DNA of 64,000 bases from Elymus sibiricus (Eukaryota > Streptophyta > Magnoliopsida > Poales > Poaceae). The stretch lies in the NCBI GenBank assembly GCA_039707655.1, contig CM077668.1, positions 65,861,086-65,925,085 on the forward strand. The letters run 5' to 3'. Shown in pieces: positions 44,001 through 55,735 of this stretch. The position numbers were made by a program, and so were the translations under genes. The notes beneath the pieces were generated by a model. The model had not been told where the DNA came from. It made no database searches and saw only the letters and a list, made by a program, of their open reading frames with translations. Numbering within the stretch: position 1 is the first letter of the stretch; each line of letters opens with the position of its first letter.

Positions 44001-47000
44001 TCACATCCCAGAGTGGGATCTTGGGGTATAAAACTATTTCTTCGCGTGTGTCCCTTGCTTATTGCGCTGTAACCATGGATAATCTTCATCATTTAACAGG
44101 ATGCTTGGGTCAGTCTTCACTCTGAAGGGAGAAATTTCATGAAACTTTTCATAATCTTCTGACATGTCTGTCTTGTCTTCCACTCCCACGATGTTTCTTT
44201 TCCCTGAAAGAACTATGTGGCGCTTTGGCTCATCGTATGATGTATTCGCTTCCTTATCTTTTCTTTTTCTTAGTTTGGTAGACATGTCCTTCACATAGAA
44301 AACCTGCGCCACATCATTGGCTAGGACGAATGGTTCATCTGTGTACCCAAGATTGCTGAGATCCACTATAGTCATTCCGTACTGCGGGTCTACCTGTACC
44401 CCGCCTCCTAACAGATTGACCCATTTGCACCGAAACAAAGGGACCTTAAAATCACGTCCATAGTCAAGTTCCCATATGTCCACTATGTAACCATAATATG
44501 TGTCCTTTCCCCTGTTGGTTGCTGCATCAAAGCAGACACCACTGTTTTGGTTGGTGCTCTTTTTATCTTGGGCGATCGTGTAAATTGTATTCCCATTTAT
44601 CTCGTACCCTTGGAAAGTCAATACAGTCAAAGATGGTGTCCTGGCCAACAAGTACAGCTCATCTCCAAAAGTGGTGTTACCCATGAGATGTGTTTGCAAC
44701 CAACAGCCGAAAGTCCCCATGTGTTCACGTGTAATCCAGTCGTCAAACTGCTCCGGGTGTTTGGAGCGTAGAATATTCTTGTGTTCATTGATATACGGGG
44801 CCACCAAGGTAGAATTCTGTAGAACTGTGTAGTGTGCTTGCGCCCAAGAATGCCCGTCCCTACATATTATTGAGTTCGGTCCTAGCGTGCCTTTTCCACC
44901 CAGTCTCCCCTCATGCCGCGATTCAGGAACACCAATCGGCTTAAGGTCAGGAATAAAGTCAACACAAAACTCAGTGACCTCCTTTGTTTGATGGCCCGTG
45001 GAGATGCTTCCTTCTAGCCTAGCATGGTTACGAACATATTTCTTTAAGACTCCTATGAACCTCTCAAAGGGGAACATATTGTGTAGAAATACAGGACCCA
45101 GAATTGCAATCTCGTTGACTAGGTGAACTAGGACATGCGTCATAATACTGAAGAAGGATGGTGGGAACACCAACTCGAAACTGACAAGACATTGGACCAA
45201 ATCATTCTGTAACCTTGGTAGGATTTCTGAATCGATTACCTTCTGAGAAATTGCATTGACGAATGCACATAGCTTTTCAATGGCTAATCGAATATTTTCT
45301 AGTAGAAGCCCCCTCAATGCAACCGGAAGTAGTTGCGTCATAATCATGTGGCAGTCATGAGACTTTAGGTTCTGGAATTTTTTGTCTGCCATATTTATTA
45401 TTCCCTTTATATTCGACGAGAAGCCAGACGGGACCATGATACTCAGCAGGCATTCAAAAAAGATTTCCTTCTCTGCTTTGGTAAGAGCGTAGCTGGCAGG
45501 ACCTTGATACTGCTTTGGATGCATGCCGTCTTTTTCGTTCATACGTTGCTGGTCCTCCCGTGCCTCCAGTGTATCTTTGGTCTTCCCATAGATGCCCAAG
45601 AAGCCTAGCAGGTTCACGCAAAGATTCTTCGTCACGTGCATCACGTCGATTGCAGAGCGGACCTCTAGGTCTTTCCAATAGGGTAGGTCCCAAAATATAG
45701 ATTTCTTCTTCCACATGGGTGCGTGTCCGTCAGCGACATTCGGAATAGATTGTCCGTCAGCGACATTCGGAATAGATTGTCCGCCAGGACCCTTTCCAAA
45801 GATTACTTGTAAATCCTTAACCATATCAAGTATATCATCACCAGTACGGAGGACAGGCTTCTTCCGATGATCTGCCTCACCTTTGAATTGCTTGCCTTTC
45901 TTTCTTAAGGCATGCTTGGTCGGAAGAAATCGACGATGTCCCAGGTACACATTCTTCTTACATTTATCCAAATATATACTTTCGGTCTCATCTAAACAGT
46001 GCGTGCATGCCTGGTATCCCTTGTTTGTCTGTCCTGAAAGGTTACTAAGAGCAGGCCAATTATTGATGGTTACAAACAGCAACGCTCGTAGGTCAAAATC
46101 CTGCTGTTTGTGCTCATCCCACACATGTACACCTTTTATGTCCCACAGCTGTAAAAATTCTTCAACTAATGGCCTTAGGTACACATCAATGTCGTTGCCG
46201 GGTTGCTTAGGGCCTTGGATGAGCATTGGCATCATAATGAACTTCCGCTTCATGCACAACCAAGGAGGAAGGTTATAGATACATAGAGTCACAGGCCAGG
46301 TGCTATGATTGCTGCTCTGCTCCCCAAAAGGATTAATGCCATCTGTACTTATACCAAACCATAAGTTTCTTGCGTCACCTGCAAAGTCCGGCCACTTTCT
46401 CTCGATTTTTCTCCACTTCGACCCATCAGCGGGTACTCTCAACTTCCCGTCTTTCTTACGGTCTTCTTTGTGCCATCGCAACAACTTGGCATGCTCTTTG
46501 TTTCTGAACAGATGTTTCAACCGTGGTATTATAGGAGAATACCACATCACCTTGGCAGGAACCCTCTTCCTGGGGCGCTCGCCCTCAACATCCCCAGGGT
46601 CATCTCGTCTGATCTTATACCGCAATGCACCGCATAACGGGCATGCATTCAAATTCTCGTACTACTCACCGCGGTAGAGGATGCAGTCATTAGGGCATGC
46701 ATGTATCTTCTGCACCTCTAATCCTAGAGGGTAGAGAACCTTCTTTGCTTCGTACGTACTGTCAGGCAATTCGTTATCCTTTGGAAGCTTCTTCTTCATT
46801 ATTTTCAGTAGCTTCCCAAATCCCTTGTCGGATAAACCATTCTCTGCCTTCCATTGCAGCAATTCCAGTGCGGTACCGAACTTTGTGTTGCCATCTTCGC
46901 AATTTGGGTACAACCCTTTTTTGTGATCCTCTAACATGCGATCGAACTTCAACTTCTCCCTTTCACTTTCGCATCCTCTCTCTGCATCAACAATGACCCG

Positions 47001-47345
47001 GCGAAGATCTTCATCGGGCACATCTGGTGCCTCTTGATCTTCAGCTTCCCCCGTTGCAGTATCACCGTATTCAGGGAACATATGATAGTTGTCATCATCC
47101 TCTTCTTCTTCGTTGTCTTCCATCATAACCCCTCTTTATCCGTGCTTGGTCCAAACATTATAGTGGGGCATGAAACCCTTCTCAAGCAGGTGGAAGTGAA
47201 GGGTTTTCGAGGAAGAGTAATCCTTCGTATTCTCACAGACAGTACATGGACAATACATAAAACCATTCTGCTTGTTTGCCTCAGCCACATCGAGAAAATT
47301 ATGCAGGCCCGTAATGTAGTCGGAGGTGCGTCGGTCACCGTACAT
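44001..47345 (-). pseudogene. TNP2-type CACTA transposase of element D, full length with three nonsense codons
   Basis: One uninterrupted frame of 1115 codons from ATG 47345 to TGA 44001-44003. Domains by residue: transposase-associated zinc-binding domain about 1-70 (CPCTVCEN, HLLEKGFMPHYNVW); acidic segment; Transposase_21 about 230-530 (WFGISTDGINPFGEQSSNHS, NLPPWLCMKRKFIM); DUF4218-like about 680-780; DUF4216-like about 950-1020. Stops: TAA 47136-47138, TAG 46662-46664 and TAG 44034-44036, each one base from the expected Glu, Glu and Lys codons. No frameshift, so inactivation is by point mutations. The fragment in element A (3-1730) aligns along its whole length and is very similar. Confidence 0.93.
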
Positions 47346-47587
47346 CCATTACCGGTTCATCTGCGTGCATTATATAATTAAGTATATCAAAAACCATTAC
47401 AGAACATCATGAATAGAGAAATGACCAAATTAATACAAGTTCATCATCACATTAAAACCAAAGTACAGTAGTGATCAAATGTTATTACTGAAAAAGTAAA
47501 TACATAAAGTTCATACATAGTTCTCATAGAACAACATACAGCTCTCTAGAGCATCTAATTAAAACATACATTGAAACTAACATACAA
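47346..47587 (-). other. Spacer between the membrane ORF and TNP2
   Basis: AT-rich leader of TNP2 in element D; no motif called. Confidence 0.4.
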
Positions 47588-47943
47588 TTATGTAAAATAT
47601 TTAAATGCAACAACAAATGCGATCAAAATCACAACTAAGGTAACAATTGATCCAACAGCATAATGATACCAAGCCTCATTATCAATGGCATATTTTCTAA
47701 TCTTTCTAATCTTCAAGCGCATTGCATCCATCTGGATCTTGTGTAGATCGACGACATCGGCAACATGCAACTCCAATTTCATCTTCTCTTCTTCAACTCT
47801 TTTCAATTTTTCTTTCAAATAATTGTTTTCTTTTTCAACTAAATTTAACCTCTCGACAAGAGGGTCGGTTGGAATTTCCGGTTCACACACCTCCTAGATA
47901 AAGACATCTATGTCAAGTTGGTCGGCATAATTGTCATAAACAC
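47588..47943 (-). pseudogene. Coiled-coil protein with C-terminal membrane segment, CACTA-encoded
   Basis: Minus-strand frame upstream of TNP2. After a TAG at 47894-47896 it is open for 100 codons: a long heptad-like charged helix (RLNLVEKENNYLKEKLKRVE, continuing KMKLELHVADVVD), a basic stretch (RLKIRKIRKYAI), and a final hydrophobic segment of about 22 residues (VGSIVTLVVILIAFVVAFKY) ending at TAA 47588-47590. The frame continues upstream of the stop (YADQLDIDVFI), so the TAG probably replaced a Gln codon. I recall similar predicted proteins in grass genomes but know no function. Placement between the 5' subterminal repeats and TNP2 suggests a separate element gene or a 5' exon. It would be a tail-anchored membrane protein. 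Confidence 0.55.
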
Positions 47944-48600
47944 TAAATGAATCAAATAGTTATAAAAGATAATATACCACATCCGAATCATAGACCGGAC
48001 GAGAGCCGACGGGGGCGGATACCAAAACCATGGCACTATATAATAACAAACAATAATACAAGTAAGAAAATTATACAAGTAGCTATATAAATCATACAAG
48101 TAACAATTTTTTCTTTCAAAAAAGATAAGAACAAGAGGCTCACCACGGTGGTGCCGGCGACGAGATCGGCACGGGCGATCGACGGCGGTGAGGACGGGGA
48201 CGGGGACGGGACGGCACCCTACACATGTGCAAACTAAGAAGTTAATTTGAGCTCAAATTGTGCATCTAAATCAAATAAACTCCCACATACACTCCTCCAC
48301 TAAAACCCACAAACCACACTACTTCTAGAGCATTTGAAATGAGCTAAACTAGCAGTGAGAGATGAAAGGATGAAGTTGCCAACCTTTTTAGAACACTTGG
48401 ATAGTTGGTGCACCGCCAAACCTAGACAACTCTTGGGGAAAATGGAGCTTGGAGGAAGAACAGAGGAGAAAGCTTAAGTGTGGCTTCGGCATTTCATCGA
48501 ACACCTCATGTGCATATATAGGCAAAAAACAGAGTAGCCCACACCTCCACCCTTCCACGGCCAAAAAACAGAGGAGATGGGGGGATGTGGATATATATAG
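47944..48600 (-). other. 5' leader of element D
   Basis: AT-rich sequence with a GACGGGGACGGGG low-complexity patch (48190-48215). It probably holds the transcription start region; no gene is seen. Confidence 0.4.
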
Positions 48601-48888
48601 GGAAAACTTTAGTCCTGGTTTGTGTCTAAAACCGGGACTAATGGCCTACCCTTTAGTCCCGGTTCCAGACACCAACCGGGACTAAAGGGCAGCAACCCAT
48701 TTACTCCCGGTTGGTGGCTGGAACCGGGACTAAAGGTCCCAGCCGAACCGGGACTGATGCCTGCCGAGGCCCGGCCGGTGTCCTAGCCTCTCGAACTGGG
48801 ACTAATGCTCCCATTAGTCCCGGTTCGTAACACGACCGGGGCTAATGCTCTGATCTGGCCAGGACCAAAGCCCTGTTTTCTACTATTG
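48601..48888 (-). repeat. Subterminal repeats and TIR at the 5' end of element D
   Basis: About ten TTTAGTCCCGGTT half-sites in both orientations (48606-48850), then the TIR. A minus-strand TATA (CTATATATATCC, 48589-48600) adjoins them, so repeats overlap the presumed TNP2 promoter as in En/Spm. Confidence 0.88.
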
Positions 48889-48891
48889 TAG

Positions 48892-49857
48892 GCTGCAGTC
48901 AAAATCCTTCACAAAGTGGCCCATCTCGTTGCAGTTATAGCATTTGACCTTGAACATACCCAAGTCACAGGCTTCCGCTCATTAGATCGGTCTGCCTTAT
49001 AAGTGCACCGCCTCTAATGGTGTCCCCCGTGCGTTGCTTGAGCCTTCACCACTGTCACGCCTTCTTTTGCTACTTGGGGCCTCCCAATCTACGTGTGAGT
49101 ACAAGAGTTGATCACCACCTCCCGCCTTGCCTTTCCAATAGCCACAGACATTCTCTTCCGATGTCCGTTGGCGTCTGATCGCCTCCGTTATGGTCATGTC
49201 CTAGATGTCGGTAAGTTGCTCGAGCGTGCGGATGATGTACGTGAATTCGTCAGTCACCTAACTGAAAATTTTCTCCACGATCTCGACTTCCTCGAGCTCT
49301 CCCACCAAAGTAGTGAGACACATGGCATAGTCATTCACCTATTCGGTTTCCTCCATCTGCAACTTGTGAAATTGGCACTTCAGCACTTGTGCCCGAGCCT
49401 TTGTGACGTGGTCTTCTCCAATTCTCATATCCTTTTTTTTGCGAATATAATTCTCATATCCTTGAGTGTGCTCCACGCCTCTCTTGCCATCTCAAACTCG
49501 GCCAATGTGATCAGCACGGAATCCGACATGGATTGGGCTATGGCGGGCATGGCACCTTCGTCGCACTCTCCGTCGACATCGTCGTCCGTGATTGCCTGAC
49601 ACACTCGAAGTGTTCAGAAAATAATATTCATCTTCACTGCCCACACGCCATTGTTGACGTCGGTCAGCATAGGTACTGGATGGGGATGTTATAACGCGAC
49701 AGTACGTTGGCGCCGCTCGTCCTCCACCACTGGTCGCTGATTTGCCGCACTTCTTCACCTTGTCGCCTTTCTTGTTCGCCTTGGAGCCTTTGTTACTCGA
49801 CTTGCTCGCTTTGGAACCGCCATTGCCGGACGTGGCTGACTCAACGTCGGTGTTCAT
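48892..49857 (-). pseudogene. Copia gag fragment with zinc knuckle
   Basis: Start ATG at 49857 (MNTDVESATSGNGGSKASKS, a basic Lys/Ser-rich N-terminus). Broken frames follow, including DITEAIRRQRTSEE-like sequence (about 49200-49150), and a CCHC knuckle CYNCNEMGHFVKDF at about 48950-48905 whose last Cys follows closely. A 10-30 bp direct duplication of AATTCTCATATCC occurs at 49419-49462. Element D interrupts the gene just after the knuckle. Confidence 0.8.
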
Positions 49858-49873
49858 TATTGTAGAACGTCGA

Positions 49874-50164
49874 GGCTCTAGATACCAATTGTTGATATTT
49901 TGAACTCTAGATCAAATCATCAGGAGCTGTGTACAAGCTAGCTTCCAAGCAAGTAGGCAAGCAAGAGTGGCGTTAGATAGGACGAGCGCGTTTGCTCTCG
50001 CTACGTGGCCCAATGGCAGTGGTTGCGATAGGTGGGCCTGTTCGGGCACGCGTATGGATGCACCGTACCTTACAGTTGTTATTATGTACGGCGCGATGGT
50101 ATGTAAACTGAGTAACTGACGGTAACGGCCGCGCTTCCAACTGTACTGCTGGTACATGATATCA
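49874..50164 (-). repeat. Copia PBS and 5' LTR
   Basis: PBS on the minus strand TGGTATCTAGAGCC (49887-49874). The LTR would run from 49890 (plus-strand TGTTGATATT) to 50164 (...ACATGATATCA), about 275 bp, with TGATAT/ATATCA inverted ends. The partner LTR is outside the window, so the right border is inferred from the ends only. Confidence 0.65.
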
Positions 50165-50741
50165 TCGTGCGGTACATGACCGTCAAGGGGAAAAGTTCCA
50201 TCCAGATGCCGGCGTGTCCGTAACTGTGGAAAATAAATGACAAGGCCTACTGCATTTTCCCTCCTAACCGCGGTGTGGAAAAAAAAACATTTGACTGATC
50301 TGCGGTGCGCTACAGATAGAAGAGAACTTATGGCGACGGCGGAGGAGGGCGTCGATGGGCTGGAGTTCCTCTCAGATCCGCTGGATAGGTATGATTCCTA
50401 CTTCATCTTCTGCAAGATAGTGACTCTGAATCTTCTGCAGCAAGCACCTCAACGATGCCTGGCTGTTCTCGCAGGTTCCCCCTGCCGGATCTTGAAGCCG
50501 CCGATTTCACACCGGACGGCGACACGGACACTATCCTCACACAATCAGCTGTTGAATCCAGCATGGGAGATGTGGGCGACGCGCCGCTTCCCCTCCAATT
50601 AGCCATCAACAACGGCTGTGAAGCTCTGCTTGTCCGCCGCCCATTCGCAAGAATCAGCTCAAAAGTAAGGCCCTGAAGCCCCCGGCTGGACAAAAAGGTA
50701 ATGTGACTGAAATCCTGACTATTTCAGACTTGTTCATGCTT
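50165..50741 (+). pseudogene. 5' region of the FAR1/MULE-like gene
   Basis: A coding-like stretch at 50330-50664: MATAEEGVDGLEFLSDPLD starting at 50330, then (another frame) an acidic Ser/Asp-rich stretch followed by RRFPLPDLEAADFTPDGDTD to ARISSK, with a GT donor at 50665. The two frames do not join without an indel or a very short intron. It precedes 52897 across an intron that holds the non-LTR-like insertion. Assignment to the downstream gene is by position and strand. Confidence 0.4.
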
Positions 50742-52694
50742 CTCGAAACAGGCTTTCGCCCCGCTTTGTATTATAAAGCAACCACTTCCGGTACATCCAA
50801 CGATAGGTGCTGGGGCGGAAACAGCACAGGCATGCCCAAAAGAAACAACAAAGAAAGAGTAAAAGAAACAAATGCCGACAGCGGCGGATCAACGAAAACG
50901 GAGAAGCCTCGCGATCGCTGCGCCCACCGAAGAACACCCACCAGGCTCCTAGACTCCGAGACGCCGGTACCAATCAACACCTCCAAGAAGGGACACGACG
51001 ATGACGACGCTGCTGCTAAGGGATTCCACCGGTATGCGGCGAGGGGAAAGGAAGGGTAGCCCCGACGCCCTCCAGGAAGGTCTGGCGGCACCCGCAGGCG
51101 CCACTGCGACGGTGTCGACCAGGCCGACTGGGATTTCTCCCGATCCCAACCTCCACCTCAGGCGCATCGGAGCCCGCCACCAAACCGACCACCACCCCGC
51201 GCCAACACGGACTTGAAGCTTCCACGCCGGCTCACCACAGCAACGCAAGGAGGGGTCTGCACGACGAGGAAGAGGAGCCGGGGCTAGGGGCAGCATCACC
51301 AACGGCACGCGGGAGGGCACAGCCTCCACCGTCAAGGACAGTAACCGACCGGACGCGATAGCAGGAGCAAACCAGGCAAGTGGCCACAGGCCCGGCCGGG
51401 GCTTCAGATGCCCGTAAAGCTCCCGCCGTCGCGCTGCAGAAAGCACGCCGTCTGCGACGCCGCCCCCCGTCCAAGCCGCTCCTCCACACCTCCGCACAAA
51501 GAGCATCATGGCCGCGGCAATACGACCAGTCCGCCCCGCCGCCAAGTGGAAGCACCACCACCACGCTCACCGCCGGCCACCTCCACCAAGGCGCCGGACC
51601 GCCATTGGCCTAGCTGCACCCCGCCGCACGCCCGCGACGGAGGGGACCAACCGCAACCGCCGAGAGCCCGAAGCCGGACCCTAGCCACCACCCACGCCGT
51701 CACCACCAACCGCCGACTTCACAACGCGCAACCATGGTGGGAGAAACGGGAGGTGTCTCCTTCCGCTCCTAGCCCGGCATCAGCTACCTGGCCTGGGTGA
51801 ACGCCCCCACAGTAGGGGGCATCCACGCCTGCGTCCCCCGACAATCATCGTCGACTGTGGGGAGCACGGCCTAGTAGCTGCCGACGGCCACCGCCGAGCA
51901 AGCCCTGGCATGGTCCACAACCAGCCCGAGACAAACTCACACGCCGCCACAACCATAGCCAGCGCCGTCGATCCGTCCGCAGCATAGCAGCAACACGGGC
52001 GCCCACTCAGACCGACGCCACGAAGGAGCAACAAGAAGGGGCACTAACGCGGCGGCAAGCACCACCGCGGACTAGGTCGGCCCTCTGCCTGTGCACCGCC
52101 GACCGCCATCCTCCGCCACGGACCAGATCCGCACTGCCACCTGCAGCCCCGGATCGACCGCTGCCAACCGAGGCAGCAGCCCCGCCCCATCGCCGACCGA
52201 GAAGCCCCGAGCAGCACCACCGCGACGGGCGCGCGCTGCCTCGCCGGATCTGCACCGGCCACACGCACCCGTCGCCCCCGAGCCCCTGGCCCTGCGCCGT
52301 CCGCCACGTCCCGCACCAGATCTGGCCGAGAAGAGGCCAACCCGCCACCACCGAGGCCCTAGCAGCCCACCACGCGCCAACTGCAGCCGCCGCCGTCACC
52401 GGGGAGCCCGCCGCCGCCGCGCCGCCACGCCCTACCCAACGCCGCGCCACCAGCCGAGGAGGCCGCCCCGCGCCAGCCCCCCGCGCGAGGGATGAAGAAG
52501 GCCCGCCGCCGCCGACGCCGGCCGGGCTTTGCCCGGCGGCGCACTCCGGCGGCGGCGGGGGGGAGGGGACCGAGGAGGGTGGGGGCTGGCGGCGCTCGAT
52601 CTAGGGTTCGCCCCCCGCTCGCAGGAGTGGGACGAGCGAACCGGGGGGGGGGGGGGGGGGGGGGGGGAATACTGATCTTTCTCTTCACTAGATC
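50742..52694 (-). mobile_element. Probable non-LTR (LINE-type) insertion with 15-bp target duplication
   Basis: The 15-bp sequence GACTTGTTCATGCTT occurs at 50727-50741 and 52695-52709 and brackets 1953 bp of very GC-rich DNA. In minus orientation the element ends ...AAAGCGGGGCGAAAGCCTGTTTCGAG, a phrase I associate with the 3' ends of grass LINEs. There is no LTR or TIR. A long duplication of variable size fits target-primed reverse transcription. No RT domain is visible, so it would be a 5'-truncated or non-autonomous copy. A run of 25 G (52643-52667) lies near its 5' end. The many ORFs here are GC-composition artefacts. Confidence 0.5.
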
Positions 52695-52896
52695 GACTTG
52701 TTCATGCTTACCAACGTAGGCTGATTGAAATCTTCACTGCTCTCCCTAACTTGTGAATGCTTAGCAACTTAGTTATTAGCTTATCCAAACCATTTGGTTC
52801 TCTGAAAAAATAGGTCGTTGCTCGTTCAACAACAGTACATTTCTTCATGAAAAGAAGGCATCCACTCTAGGTTAAATTCATTCTTGTTGCTGCAGG

Positions 52897-55735
52897 GTTC
52901 GTGTCAGGCGGGCTCCTATCGAACGTGCACCTTGCGCTGGGAGAGTATGTGCCCTTGAAAAAACTTTGAGAGTATATGCAGAGAAGAAAACTGACACCGT
53001 GGTGGTACCAGCTGTCGGAAACAGCTTTGATTCGTTGGGAGAGGCATATGACTACTACAATCTATATTCTTGGGAAATTGGATTTGGAATAAGATACGGC
53101 AAAAGTAGGCTCAATGTCGAGAGAACCAAGTGTATGCAGGAGATAGTGTGTGGATGCTCGGTGAGTCCTAATTAAATTAATCATCCCAATCAGTATATAT
53201 CTGATGAAAATGCACTGAAAAATTGCCTGATAAACTTGCACTTTCAGGGAAAACCGAAAAGACGAAATACACGGACATGCCGCTGTGAGTGTCCTGCAAT
53301 GATACGGTTGCTTCGATCAAGTGACAATGGTTGGTATATAAGTGAACACGGGCTATCACACAATCATGCTTTGACAGCTAAATGTGGTGAAAATGTGTAC
53401 TGGCCTTCACATAAACATATTGATTTATATACAAAAGACCTTGTCAGGCAGCTTAGAGAAAACAATATCAGCATTGGAAAAGTGTACAACATAATTGGTA
53501 GTTTCTTTGGTTCAATCAGCAATGTTCCTTTCAGTATGCGGGCTTTGAGGGGCCTATGTGGTGAGATAAGCCGTGATCAGGCAGATGATGATGTCCGCAA
53601 AACAATGGATGTTTTCGCTGAATTGGGCACAAAGGATGCTGGTCTGTACTACAGAGTACAACCTGACAGTGATAGTCGGATATGGAATTTATTGTGGTCG
53701 ACTGGAGCAAGCAGGATGCAATACCATTACTTCGGAGATGCAATAACATTCGACACAATATACCAGACAAACCTCTATGATATGCCATTTGGACTATTCG
53801 TTGGAGTGAACAACCACTTTCAAAGTATTATCTTCGGAGGTGTGCTTGTCAGGGATGAGACGTCTAAAACATTCGAGTGGGTGTTCAGTGAATTTATCCG
53901 CATGATGGGTGGCAAGCTTCCACAAACCATACTGACAGGTGAATAAATCACTTCCAAACCTTTGTTATTCTGTAACTTTGAACCCTTCAAGACTTCACTT
54001 GTGCATCACCCATTAGATTTAATATCTTCTTAGATTTTTGGCAAAAGTCAGTATTTTGCGTCGCAACAAGTTGATCTCGTTGATAACAAAAAAATTATTT
54101 TGCCTCCACAGATCAATGCAGAGCTATGGAAGTTGCATTGGAGAAGGTAATGCCAAACACCACACACCGTTGGTGCAAATGGCACATTCTTAAGAAGGCA
54201 AAGGAAAGACTGGGTGCATATTACACAAAGCGGAGCAAGTTCAGCGCAGACTTCCATAAGATTGTCAATCACATGCTAACAGTGGATGAATTTGAAAGTG
54301 CATGGGCAGAGCTGGTTTAGAAATACAGTCTGCAAAAAAACACTTACTTGGCACACATATATGAAGTTCGAACAAAGTGGGCAAAGCCATACTTCAAAGG
54401 GAAATTTTGTGCAAAAATGACAAGCACACAGCGCAGTGAGAGTGCAAACCATATGCTCAAGAGATATGTCCCAGCAAGCTGCCCCATGCACTTATTCGTA
54501 CGACAATATATGAGGCTTCCTTTTGATCGAGAAGCAAATGAGAACTATGAGGAGCGACGAACAAAGATAGTAAGTTGACTGCAATTGATGTATGCACAGT
54601 TGTCATTCCAGGCTTGCCAATAATACTACTGACTGAACAACACATTTTCTGTACACAGGTGTTACCTGCTATGAAGCTGAATACACCACTGGAATTCCAC
54701 GCTAGCAAAATCTACACTGTGGCAATGTTCGAGGAATTTGGCGAGATCCTGTATGAAGCAGGACAATACAGAGTAGAAGAGGTTGAAAAGGTTGGAAATA
54801 TTATGTACACCGGTACGACACAGAGAAGCATGACAAGTGGTGCAGAGTTATGTACATAGTGCAAGTGCTTGACCAAGGTGAAGAGCTTGCATGTGAATGT
54901 GGTAGCTTCGAGGACACGGGATTATTATGCTGTCATTCACTTAAGGTACAAACTTATTACAATCTGTGTCGTCATGAGTTGAAAAACACATAGTTGATGA
55001 TCAATCAAACTCTAAAATGCAGGTACTTGATTTTTTGGGTATATCCAAAATACCATCCAAGCACATCGTCAAAAGGTGGACGAGGGATGCGAGAGATATA
55101 CTTCCAGATCACTTGGCACACCTGCAGAAAGACCAGATTTCAGCTAACTCCATCACATTCAGACATACAAATCTATATACTCATGCTTTAGAGGTTGTAA
55201 GACTTGGCGATGCAAATCCAATCGCGCATGATTGTGCAATGGATCTTCTTAGAGCAGCGATGGATAAACTGACCCCTTTAGCTGCTGAGCACGATGGATT
55301 GGGCTTGGAGCACAGAATTGAGTTCAATAAGCCAAAAGGTACAAAATTAAGTCTGCTACATGAAGCACAAAATGGATACGGAAGTGATGCTGAGGGTAGT
55401 GCAATTGGAAATTTTATTGGGTTATCAGCTCCAGAACGCAAACGGAAAGCCGGTCGACCAACCAACAGTAGAGACAAGCCTCCATATGATGATCGCGGTA
55501 CAAAGAGCAAAAAATCCAAGGTGGTGCCACATGTGGATAATACTCTAGGATGTAGTACCAGCAAATGAACACGTTTCTGCACCATATGTCGTGGGCCTGG
55601 TCACAAGAGCACAGCATGTGCGCAGAGGGGTGACATTCCTTAAAAGAAAAGGAAAGAAGCAAAATGCTCAATCTGTGGAGTGGGAGGGCATCGAAAGAAC
55701 ACCTGCAACAATCCTAAGATTGTGTTACATGTTGC
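52897..55735 (+). pseudogene. FAR1/FRS-type MULE transposase-like gene, broken
   Basis: Exons 52897-53160, 53249-53938, 54113-54568, 54660-54950 and 55021-55735, all joined at GT-AG borders in frame. Order: FAR1 DNA-binding domain (SFDSLGEAYDYYNLYSWEIG, CRCECPAMIRLL); MULE transposase core with the first Asp (YFGDAITFDTIYQTNLYDMP) and second Asp created across an intron (ILTDQ, then [12 protein letters not shown]); SWIM zinc finger CECGSFEDTGLLCCH (54893-54937); basic tail; two CCHC knuckles (CTICRGPGHKSTAC, CSICGVGGHRKNTC). Damage: TAG 54318-54320, a frameshift at about 54810 (MYTG followed by YDTEKHDKWCR in another frame), TGA 55566-55568 and TAA near 55645. The knuckles suggest a Jittery-like transposon rather than a domesticated FHY3/FAR1 gene. 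No TIRs were recognised. Confidence 0.8.

Larger units (their letters stand above)
36340..48888 (-). mobile_element. CACTA element D, complete but decayed
   Basis: 12.5 kb. Left TIR CACTAGTAGAAAACAGGGC at 36340. The right end GCCCTGTTTTCTACTATTG ends at 48888, with ATTG where AGTG is expected. TSD TAG on both sides (36337-36339 and 48889-48891). Genes run on the minus strand: coiled-coil/membrane ORF, TNP2, then the TNPA/ULP1-like gene, with the antisense RNA unit and an internal repeat-rich promoter between the last two. Every protein gene has stops, so the copy is non-autonomous. Confidence 0.95.
24635..50164 (-). mobile_element. Ty1/Copia retrotransposon (minus strand), broken by four insertions
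   Basis: Pieces: LTR 49890-50164, PBS 49874-49887, gag 48892-49857, gag-protease link 36213-36339, protease and integrase 33686-35087, linker, RT and RNase H 24635-25641. Between them lie CACTA D, CACTA C, the hAT element and (at the left edge) CACTA E, each with its own target duplication where visible. The protease-before-integrase-before-RT order and the DTAASNHM protease motif define Copia. The second LTR is left of the window. Confidence 0.9.

Noticed and set aside
50703..52719. Overlapping ORFs up to 198 aa on both strands
   Set aside because: High GC content removes stop codons; no recognised domain, and the region is bounded by a target duplication.
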